A stretch of 64,000 nucleotides of DNA. It comes from Saprospiraceae bacterium (lineage in GTDB: Bacteria; Bacteroidota; Bacteroidia; Chitinophagales; Saprospiraceae). Shown here in pieces: positions 12,001 to 18,000 of the stretch. The stretch covers positions 1 through 64,000 of the forward strand of contig JARGNR010000024.1 of the NCBI GenBank assembly GCA_029212405.1. The letters run 5' to 3'. A program made the position numbers and the translations under genes. Position 1 is the stretch's first letter. Each line of letters starts with the position of its first letter. The notes beneath the pieces are model-generated. The model was not told the DNA's origin and did not search any database. It was given only the letters and a program-made list of their open reading frames with translations.

Positions 12001-14796
12001 ATTACAGGTGGTTCCACGATAATGAGTTCAGATTTATCAACGTTTCCTGTAACATTAGAATTTACATACACTTCAGGTGTAGAAGCGGGTTCGCCTTGTC
12101 CACCAGATGAAGTGACCGTGGAAGTGTTAATAAGAGATTGTAATTGTCCATTTGTAGATGTACTTCCAGATACATTATGTAATAATGGAGCATTAATAAA
12201 TTTAAATGATTTATTGGTTAATCCAGATGGACTAGCAGGAACGTGGTCTACTACAGGTACTTTGGTTGGTACTAATATGTTTGATCCAAGTGGATTGCCT
12301 TCTGGATTATATACGATTACTTATACCTTGGCAACAAGCCCAGGACCAAATTGTGACTTAGAATACTCGGATGATATATTAATACGAAGACAATCAGTAG
12401 CTGTACCAAGAATGGACGAACCTCCTTGTTCAGTAGATACAGGAAATGGACCTACGACGAGCAATCTTTATGATTGGTTAGAAGCAGGATATTCCTCTGG
12501 AACTTGGGTTCAGACAGGCGGCACTCCAAATTTACCATTTACGGATAATGGCTTGGATATGGCTATGGTTGACTTTGTAAATCAGCCTATTGGGTCGATG
12601 TTTACCTTTACATTTACAACCAATGATGCTGAGGATCCATGTACAAATATTGCCGTGGAAGTAATTATTGAAGTGGTTGATTGTAATTGTCCACCAATTG
12701 TTCTTGATCCAGCACCAGACATTTGTAACGATATGGGTATGATTGACCTATGTGAATTAGCAGAGGGCTCAGATCCTGGAACATTTACTGTAACCAGTAT
12801 TGGAGGAACGGACTTTTCTGATCGGATTGATGGATGTATTTTTGATGGTTCTGGATTGAATCCAGGAGAATTTGTACTTACGTTTACATTGGATCAATTG
12901 GTAACAGGAATTTGCGACCAATTCTTACAAGTTAACTTTAACGTCATTCAATACTTGAGTGCTGATCCTATAGAGGCAGATGAAGTTTGTAATGATCCTG
13001 ATGGAAATGGTATTACTACACTTGATTTCACTGCCTTGGTTACCAATGCAAGTATTGGAACATGGGAAGATACAGATGGAACAGGAGTAGCTATTGGTAC
13101 ATTGACAGAACTGCAAAGTGTTAGTTTCATTGGAGTACCAGCAGGGACGTACACATTTACCTACACAATAGATAATGCAGAGCCTTGTGAAGATGTAGTG
13201 TTGACGATTATTATATCTGTTACGGATGATTGTAATTGTCCTCCAATAGACCCACTGAATCCAGATGAAATCTGTAGTACGGACGGGCCAGTTGATCTGA
13301 CACAATATGACGATCCGAATAATGCAGGATTGTGGAGTAGTGCAGAATTGACGATTGAAAATGGAGTTTCTTTGATCATCGATGGAGTTGATGCTGGAAC
13401 GTATACATTGACGTATACCATTTTAGATCCTTTGCCAGATTGTCCAGTTTCTGCGGATGTGACTATAATGATTGGAACACCAGGAAATTCAGGTGTTGCA
13501 TCAGAAGCTGTACGATTCTGTGAAGGAGTTGTAGAGATCGTTGATCTTGCGTCACTTCTTACAGATGCAGATAACGGAGGCACATGGACGGAGACATCGT
13601 CTACGGCTAGTGGAACCTTTGATGCAGGAGCGGCAACAGTATCAACAAATGGAGTTGCAGCAGGAACATATACCTTTGCATATACGATCAGTAATAATGA
13701 ACCTTGTCCAGAAGTAAGTTCGGAAGTTACTGTCATCATTGATCCGAACCCTGTAGCTGATGCAGGCAGTGAGAAGTTCATTGATTGTGAGAATACCACC
13801 GCGGACATAGGAGGAGATAATACTTCTACAGGGGATGAACTTACCTATACATGGGTAAATACTTCCACAGGAGAAGATGTAGGAACTACTGCAAGTATTA
13901 ATGTATCAAATGCAGGAATTTACGAACTGACTGTTATTAATACTGAAACGGGTTGCATGGATGTAAGTACTGTAGAAGTAATTAAATCTGATGATTTACC
14001 TACCATGACCGTTACACCAATGAATATTACTTGTTTTGGTGATGATAATGGAGGCGTAACTCTTTCGGATCAAACGGGTGGTGATGGAGATTATTCCTAT
14101 TCATTGAACAATGGAGCATTTGTTTCTGACCCGAATTCATTTGGAAATTTACCTGCAGATGATTATACAATAGTTATTGCAGATGGAAACGGTTGTATGC
14201 AATCGTATTCCTTTACGATTACTGAACCAGCACCTGTAGTTGTAGACGCAGGACCAGATATTATTTTTGGAGATATTGGGGAGACATTTGAATTGTCAAT
14301 CGAACCATTTGATACTTCTACCGTGACTTCTATTGTATGGAGCTTATCGGAGAGTGGTGACACTATATGTAGTGGTTTTGACTGTACGACAATTTTTGTA
14401 AGTCCTACTGAGCTGACTACAAATTATTACGTAGAAGTCATGAATGAAAACGGATGTGTTGCATTTGATGAAGTACAGATTCAATTGGAAGTAATAACTG
14501 ATGTGATATTCCCTAATATTATCACGCCAAATGGTGACAACTCAAATGATGTATTCTATATCAAGAGTAAGGATGTTGAAACAGTCATTAGCATGAAGGT
14601 ATTTGATAGATGGGGAGAAAAGTTATTCGACGCAGAAAACTTCCCACCAAGAGATCCACAATTTGGATGGGACGGTAAGTTTAATGGAAGGAATGTGGTA
14701 TCTGGAGTTTATGTATTTATCGCAGAAGTGAAGTATTTTAATAAAAATGAAACTGAAACATTTAAAGGAGATGTGACGGTTACGGATTCAGAGTAA
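1..14796 (+). CDS. Giant modular secreted surface protein, T9SS type B (gliding-motility C-terminal domain), 5' end outside window
   Basis: The frame is open from base 1, so the true start lies upstream and at least 4931 residues are present. About twenty Cys-containing modules of roughly 140 residues (DNA 241-8810) carry NDxC at the start and VWYEYTVP-like and GDFxIxI cores. A non-repeated Cys-rich region follows (about residues 2940-3175). Then come PKD-like and Ig-like modules containing GTW and AGTYTFTYT-type strands, and a SprB-like repeat near residues 4670-4745 (ITCFGDDNGG). The last ~95 residues form a CHU_C domain (FPNIITPNGD, VFDRWGEKLF, GWDGKFNG, SGVYVFIAEV), which in this phylum directs type IX secretion and surface attachment. 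The protein is rich in Thr, Asp, Gly and Cys and poor in Lys. By architecture it is an adhesin or gliding-type cell-surface filament. No enzyme domain was recognised. A strong terminator follows directly. Confidence 0.93.
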   Translation, partial: DAQTLDITVASISLGNPHFVLIEDDGTNGCNSTPLIGCNTTGSIVGQVASPNTTYYIGVASGNGVDGTFTVTVTAQNPPSNDLCTNALDISLASLDPANVGVSGTTTCATNDANDFCALVSEDHVVYYEYTVDPAILTNRDVIINIVGDAVGGNAATNLIFGLFEDCFGTAYTNPVFSGDNCDALSGQVTYKCVEPGTVLTIAVGSPTGGEGDFTITITEDATGLAVNDACANATPLSAGMACVATVETVPNNGGCPETDNLGTTCLFSSDKTVWHTITLPAGADEIEFTALGVGVQLALFENTCVPLTLLGGDCFTGDNTFTGLTPGGTYLLAASLTGAIEGDMTFTWTPIIPIANDDCDLINNPALVNATTLNGTTGCADSDLNFCSTGTDGHDVFYTYTNNTGANTNITITINGNILTTGTATTDVSVGIYEDCLTTMFAPNECNTLGTAFTVDCVLPLQQLVFIIGSPDGSEGDFDITLTEDNSGIAANDDCSGAIPLSVGTTCETTTESVTNVNACPEATGLGVVSCDLTADAVAWYTLTMPAGATELEFSGLGANVQLSLFDNVCPNPTVITSVGGNTCITADDEFTGLTGGNTYLVAVSLASQAQGAIDFSWTPGIVVANDDCDAMNNPALTNATPVDGTTACADGDLDFCGLTTATSHGVFYTYTNSTGTNVDLDITVTANTSTTGVAMTGLEISIWEDCTGTLYQPEDCGAALNAAYNVDCISPGDQIIIYIASNDTEEGDFSISVTEDTTQPTDGNDNCVDAHSIDSDILGTCQFYTINGSTAEACPEDTDFGGCSYTQDATVWYSFTTPTTTNPLTVEIQNIIGVSGAYATIFNNDCAAPVPVGGCNTGTGPFGPFMVMSNTTYLIAVGDGAEGAHSFQIQINELPANDDPCDAEMVAGTAGDMNITVSGTTVCATQDYAEPSCGADNENSVWYEYTVPSDATGFEITLTGTGGTPSTSVAVGAYSTTACGGGTPTLLDANVGVECDTENNSLSFQCLMPGTTVFVYVSTSDINSGTFDITFDPLVPDPTCIDNDLCADADVAAFSSLVTDGGQVCIDDCNAGACPEGFSSGACDYSMWPTVFYSVTTDALAIDATMAVSLAGINTTTADPIFSVYTSCGAGAVDPVSECVESGTLTGLDIMPSTTYIIAVALEDAAGGDFQLCVTVSTTCNDDPCTPFELTPEVMPTECTTTVGSTNETFTYDDGGCPDVTASEATVYFTYIPSEGVSEATITFTNDPVDGITGNMIFTVVDYDVNTCDMEQTTILGQECGPAGGIMPITITCPTFNEPILIQIGSTTAGAGEFDIIVNETLSVIPNEICSTPDVTAFTAQAECEWMDAQANTLGACPESFDFTSDCGFDDFPVVWFQATAPAGATGLDIRVLGAAAGTPFIGVFDSNLDCDDVINSQLLGCQTGTFADLDAAGETLIDVLPGDVILFGIGTNEPLGSATIDFSIKWNVPPVNDECDMAITLSDNTPEDGSTACATQENPFFASTACDVVNQENTVWYEITVPAGSKGFTVQATATAMNGFTDPLNVVVFETASPACDISGNSFVDDVCINSGVIDETFECIGEGTYIIRISTSAANEGDFQLIVDILDIEQPNDECSSPAPIDPILECVWMDETATTTGACPESFDFMPGCGLDDFPVVWYEATAPAGATSMDLRVTAAGSGTPFIAAFEGNPISCDPPDMVALTNCLVDLFDDLVMAGETLVPVNPGDVILIAVGTDDPAGTTIDFGIKFIVAPPNDECVDAEVLSNGLSVMGTTTCATAENPLQVSTACSVDNQENTVWYEFTVPEGVNGFDVTVTATATDGFMGDLNIVVFESTAVGCVADNSTFVDDVCTTSGMLVEDFECIGPGTYVIRISTSELNEGDFDIIINEYTSPVVNDLCSNPTLIDVNVECEWIGAEANTVDACPEQFDFASDCGFDDFPVVWYEINVTNDDATEIQINLISSITGDAFYSVFNGNQIDCDDLTGESISGFCENTLGQNTVTIDIEANMPQTYLIGIGADAPEGSASIQFEVKVVVPPSNDDPCTPEVITTVGDINTTVPGTTICATLDFADTNCGATQYENTVWYEYAIPTGTTGFIATLTSTGTGQDFALGAYEFLTGCTNVPTALDPEVTPECESEDGDELKYTCLDEGTVVYIMVSTADAEAGDFELTIDPITPDPLCIDNDLCDMADDASTIATPITDGGQVCVSDCNFEACPWDFNAGACMFTEFPTVFYTVTTDANAEDATMTTILSSADGNPFFSIIELDCNNPAAVTAESFCVEGDGAAANLANMEVDANTTYLIVVALDEIDAEGGDFELCVNVTTSCNDDPCSPYPLVDGDGVNTIALDCDNNIGSTDEPFDYVSGDCDDPLLFASTVYFSYTVPDNISSFTLFYTNDPVNGILNSVGINIMVYDAANCAFQQVEVVDQQCIQPGNVEPMEVDCPTSGDTYLIQITSAAGDEGEFDILITETIQDDPCAANDDCDFAMELDVSETCVWLEFPDCNIQACPEEFVDPGMECAFDASAVVWYTFTTPPNAASAGIELVPGTVTDPTWGLFTDNGCAVPPTAVTADVICVTTGGGGTAIEEDIPIEENTTYYIAVGSETNIEGDFTLNIKIDVPPENDDPCINDDNPPFDLSGGGSHNGTTCCARGPKDANPDGSAADFENVDCSAATEDAAVWYIFTPNEADDGYNIILEPGDIEGPTSLEVYTGTPDGGCTGGLTLIASSCNSNSADIKLGNCFTPGEVLFVKVTSDDADENCGTFILTINPASCGPMADDCIDTAMETPIMPITNPEFTLDYFCVPGCLDYACPEDDAMGGCGDFVQAPTVWFQVTTDDIAAQMFTTVEANGNWTPVWSIWSGTSCDDLEIVNFGGAPPCSNGDNTPELHQVGVFDDVPNYWIAITATDIPPEGIDDGSFELCVATTINAIICLGEEIGDCDDPTLVMEIIDREIDDQPLEGPFCQGEEVTVNISFFYDASESGADWLIGIVPIFGNGWDLENFDYAANAPVGNGTTAEWYETDGDCAPIIQEPNPILCTFVNADGQLTLCNQLCDPCTDCPQQGMQEGDPLPSGYFWVSNGGNAGCDNDCSPGEGWGIGSVQSQIDWTFTLTVKEFDNFDDCFENKDLSISFQTFSDGVAGCWEDPVGECILDRAMFSPPWEIECEAPPAVEGPDDELCHDGVTDIFVQTVDGSTTTVIVEVEDNPFVTGENNYTFNGGTGTIMDDLLNLTNDIQIVIYNVYSEDLTLPCPGPVNQIEVTIYPELVAEFDPTFVCEGDCADITPNVFGGIGVPYTYNWSTGETTPSINVCPVVPTTYFVTVEDALGCMDVAEVQVDVKPPVEVSLPESIEVCKDDNFDPFNPDYIVCLDFLSGSSPFAVTWDAPIGLVGTSGGFAGECFIINELASSEFGGPLGNGVYTLTANVIDFFGCMGTTEMTVSITGELILVVDYADLQCGETEVDITATGFDAAGNEVTNFFLYGGCPDDGLGDFLEESFSNSGVVTFPTQDLLAYTCYTIVAQTDAGCQTTQDITIPLTEGIPIVITGTPEVCIGEEATITITNASDYDTFVWTPDIGNTSSVSFTPDSTFTYFVEATDATGCVAQEVFTVTVNDLPSISIAGTTTFCEGGTASVTASGGVMYDWTSTIAGFPISGPTISVGEPGEVTLVMTDDNGCSSDTTFTFTQEDVITISLGDVNICDGMGDTVFISNDFVNIEWFDATPTLVSDTNFYVITGAGSFTVQALDGTTGCDASGSFEVMDFMTPMISVSDTVEVCRIDSGIDSLCVNFNAQVSGSSGSWTQIDPIPNFTVDLSDLSNVCFENAQTGCYAFMFSTNSAEDPCEDVMDTMIVCVNACPCPSPATQPIDTLCNIGTTNLEFAEVTTDPGTWSVESGPATQDLTGILTGTIFNASGILAGDYVVRFTLDNPGSPPECELFSEQTITVFEAPVINTVNGVMCNIDNGSDPTVLDLYTLLTNADATDGGTWMQTDGPMVTITGGSTIMSSDLSTFPVTLEFTYTSGVEAGSPCPPDEVTVEVLIRDCNCPFVDVLPDTLCNNGALINLNDLLVNPDGLAGTWSTTGTLVGTNMFDPSGLPSGLYTITYTLATSPGPNCDLEYSDDILIRRQSVAVPRMDEPPCSVDTGNGPTTSNLYDWLEAGYSSGTWVQTGGTPNLPFTDNGLDMAMVDFVNQPIGSMFTFTFTTNDAEDPCTNIAVEVIIEVVDCNCPPIVLDPAPDICNDMGMIDLCELAEGSDPGTFTVTSIGGTDFSDRIDGCIFDGSGLNPGEFVLTFTLDQLVTGICDQFLQVNFNVIQYLSADPIEADEVCNDPDGNGITTLDFTALVTNASIGTWEDTDGTGVAIGTLTELQSVSFIGVPAGTYTFTYTIDNAEPCEDVVLTIIISVTDDCNCPPIDPLNPDEICSTDGPVDLTQYDDPNNAGLWSSAELTIENGVSLIIDGVDAGTYTLTYTILDPLPDCPVSADVTIMIGTPGNSGVASEAVRFCEGVVEIVDLASLLTDADNGGTWTETSSTASGTFDAGAATVSTNGVAAGTYTFAYTISNNEPCPEVSSEVTVIIDPNPVADAGSEKFIDCENTTADIGGDNTSTGDELTYTWVNTSTGEDVGTTASINVSNAGIYELTVINTETGCMDVSTVEVIKSDDLPTMTVTPMNITCFGDDNGGVTLSDQTGGDGDYSYSLNNGAFVSDPNSFGNLPADDYTIVIADGNGCMQSYSFTITEPAPVVVDAGPDIIFGDIGETFELSIEPFDTSTVTSIVWSLSESGDTICSGFDCTTIFVSPTELTTNYYVEVMNENGCVAFDEVQIQLEVITDVIFPNIITPNGDNSNDVFYIKSKDVETVISMKVFDRWGEKLFDAENFPPRDPQFGWDGKFNGRNVVSGVYVFIAEVKYFNKNETETFKGDVTVTDSE
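241..8810 (+). repeat. Tandem array of about 20 protein-coding modules (~427 bp, ~142 residues each)
   Basis: Module starts read by eye from the NDxC signature lie near 241, 679, 1069, 1477, 1879, 2290, 2692, 3118, 3540, 3980, 4420, 4840, 5275, 5695, 6130, 6560, 7000, 7455, 7885 and 8350. Modules are diverged copies. Some are clearly closer to a distant partner than to their neighbour, which shows block duplications of two or more modules. Confidence 0.8.
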
Positions 14797-14816
14797 CTGT
14801 TATTAGAATGATATTT

Positions 14817-14853
14817 AAAGTGGAATCGGTTAAAAAATCGATTCCACTTTTTT
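14817..14853 (+). terminator. Rho-independent terminator after the giant surface-protein gene
   Basis: A perfect 12-bp inverted repeat (AAAGTGGAATCG at 14817-14828, its complement at 14839-14850) encloses a 10-base loop and runs into a T tract, 20 bases after the stop codon. Confidence 0.9.
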
Positions 14854-15002
14854 ATTAGAATGATATAGAATTGGAAAATATTTTTGAGCGGAAATAATGG
14901 CAAGATAAACACATTTGATTTTTTATAATCAGTCACTATGATTCTGTAATTTTAGGATTGAAATAATTCAATTTTATATCGGGATCATCATTAGAATTTC
15001 AT

Positions 15003-15010
15003 TATATTTG
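15003..15010 (+). promoter_or_regulatory. Candidate Bacteroidota -7 box upstream of the P-domain/Ig-repeat gene
   Basis: TATATTTG fits TAnnTTTG and lies about 50 bases before the GTG start. No TTG is seen at the expected -33 distance, so this is weak. Confidence 0.3.
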
Positions 15011-15062
15011 AATATTCGATATCGTTCCCTCCACAAAAAGTATAATTCAAACACCTTTAAAT

Positions 15063-18000
15063 GTGAGATACCTCACTCTTAAATATTGCCTTATTTTTGT
15101 ATGCTTAATGTTATCCATCATGGAAGGCAAAGGGCAGTGTGCGTTTGAAGGTGACGTCATAATAGCAGATCTTGATACTACTTCGATTGCAATAATTGTA
15201 TCTGGAGCCGACTCGAACGATTTAGCCATTAACAATTCACTTAAGGCAGTTACCGTTCATTTCAAACATCAGTTTATAGGAGATATGCGTATTGAACTGG
15301 TTTCACCCAGTGGTCAAAAGGTAATGTTAGTAGGCCCTACAGCAACGCTTTCTCCCAGTACATCTTTAGTTTTTGGGTGGAATGTTCAGTTTTTTGCAAG
15401 TAGTTTAGAAGCTTTTCCAGATTCAGGATACGAAGATGTTTGGGATAATTTACAAACTTGGTTTGGATTTAAAACCTATGTTGGAAAGTATTATCCTCAT
15501 CAGGGAATGTTGGAAGATTTTAATGAAGGACCAGTAAATGGAGAGTGGACCTTTAATATCATTGATGAAGTACAATTTGGGACAGGGCATGTCTATTGTT
15601 TGGACTTGACTTTTTGTGAAGAGGACAGTATTATCAAAGAAACTTGCTCATTAGTCAATCACACACTATCTGAAAATGCAGTTATTGCATGTGAAAATGC
15701 ACCTGAATTGAACCTAGAAATAGATCCGGAGACAGATGAATCAATTAACACAGATGTCTATGGATATGGGTATGCATTGTTCCAAAACAATATATTTGAG
15801 GGCTTCATGATCGAACCTGATCTTACATCGATTGAAGAAGGAACCTATACACTGTGCGGCATTCAATATTATTTAGAAGACCTCTCTGTATTTGAAAATA
15901 TTGAACTAGGAGAAACAAAAGCTGAAATTGAATCTATGATGATCAATAATGTGATTTGTGCTAGTTTTTCAGAAGATTGTATTGAAGTTATTATTGAACA
16001 TAAAGCAGATGTAATAACGGAAACTAGAAATATTTGCCTAGGAGACTCTGTTGTTATAAATAATATCGCTTATAGTGAAACAGGAATTTTTGAGATACTC
16101 ACCGTATCAGAACCATGTGATAGCATAAGTATTCTGGATTTGACGGTTAATGATGTGGAGGTCTTAATAGATGCAGAAAATTTGCAATTGACATGTGAAG
16201 TAACTAGCATTCAATTAGATGCAAGTTTGACCTCGATACCCAATGGTGCTGCGATAGAATGGTTGACTGTTGATGGAAATATTGTGACAGATGAAAACGC
16301 CCTCATTGTGGATGTAGACCGTGGAGGTCTCTATACATTCGAAGTAAGTATAGGGGGTTGTATATTTAGTAAAGATATAGAGATAGTAGAAACGGATGAT
16401 TTTGTAGAAGTGGACTTAAGTACAAACGTTCTTACTTGCATACTGGATAGTACGTTTATTGATTTGACAGTCAGTGATACTATTGATACAATCGCATGGT
16501 CTGGCCCCTTTGAGTTCAGTACATTAAATGAAGATATTCGAGTCGGAGCAGGTGGAGTGTATACGGTAAATTTTGTTACAATTCATGGATGTGAAGTGGA
16601 ACAAGAAATTGAAGTCGTAGAAAATATTGAATATCCCGATGTTGAGATAATGGGTGATATCTTGACGTGTACCAATACTGAAGTCGTTCTTTCAACATTC
16701 CCTGCGGATGTGCTAGGATCTACTTTTCAATGGTTTGATGAGCAAGGCCAATTGTCAAACGATACTTTTTTAGTTGTCAGTACTGCAGGGCTTTATTCTC
16801 TAGCTGTGACCACTGAATTGGGATGTGAGGATACACTATTCTTTGAAGTAATTTCAGAAATACAGGAAATAGAGGCTACATTGATATCAAATGATGTGGA
16901 CTGTACCAATACCTTTGTGACGCTTGCTTATTCATCGAACATTCCAGGATTAAATCCGTTGTGGACGTTGCCAAATCAAGAGTTAGTTATTGATTCTTCT
17001 TTTATTTCCAATCAAATTGGTGAATATTCTTTGACTTTAGACGATGGTAATGGATGTATACTTGATACAACTCTCATGGTAGCGTTGGATAGCGTGGTGC
17101 CTGAAGTTTCCATTTTTGACGCTTCTTTCTTTTGTGGAGCGGATAGTATCCAATTGACTGCACAAACCAATTTTAGTGATGTTTCATATGTATGGACCAG
17201 ACCAGATGGAATTGAAGATACAAGTGCTTCTCCAATTATTTTTTCACCTGGTGAATATTGGCTGGAAGTATGCAGGCCCAATGGGTGTTGTGCTAGAGAT
17301 ACCATAGATGTAGGCGTTGACAATACTGTTCCTTCGTTGACTTTTGAGTTTGATGATTTAAATTGTAATAATGATACGGTATATATCATTCCTTCAGATA
17401 CTTCATCATTTGTTCTAGAGTGGAGTTTAAATGGAAACATAATTGCATTTGATTCTTCAATAATTCAAGTTACTTCTCCCGGTTTTTATGAGGTACTTGT
17501 AATCAATGAGGTAAACGGTTGTACTTCAAAATATTCTTTTGATATAGATAGTGATTTTACAAATGAAATAGAAAGTCTGCAAGCAGCTACGTTGAACTGT
17601 GCTATTACGGAAGTCCAAATATTTGTAACCGCAAGTAGGGAATTTGAAAATTTTAGTTGGGATGGCCCTGGATTGATAGATAGTGCATTAGAGCCTATGG
17701 TGAATTTACCTGGTGAATATATATTGGATTATGAATTTACGAATGGTTGTACAGGATCAGATACCATCATCGTCATAAAAGAAGGAGAACTTCCAAATCT
17801 GCAGGCCGACGATAAAACGATAACATGCAATGAAGATGAAGTCACCTTGAATGTTGAATATTCGTCTAGTAGTATTGCATTGAGTTGGACTGGGCCTAAT
17901 TTTACAGGTATTGGAGAATCTGTTCAAGTTTCTGAACCTGGTATATACACCGTTATTGGCGTAGCGGCAGGGTCATGTAGGGATACATTAGAAATTGAAT

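Noticed and set aside
570-13808. Many antisense open frames of 60-265 codons inside the giant surface-protein gene
   Set aside because: They follow the codon pattern of the plus-strand repeats, have no recognisable domains or start signals, and recur wherever modules repeat.
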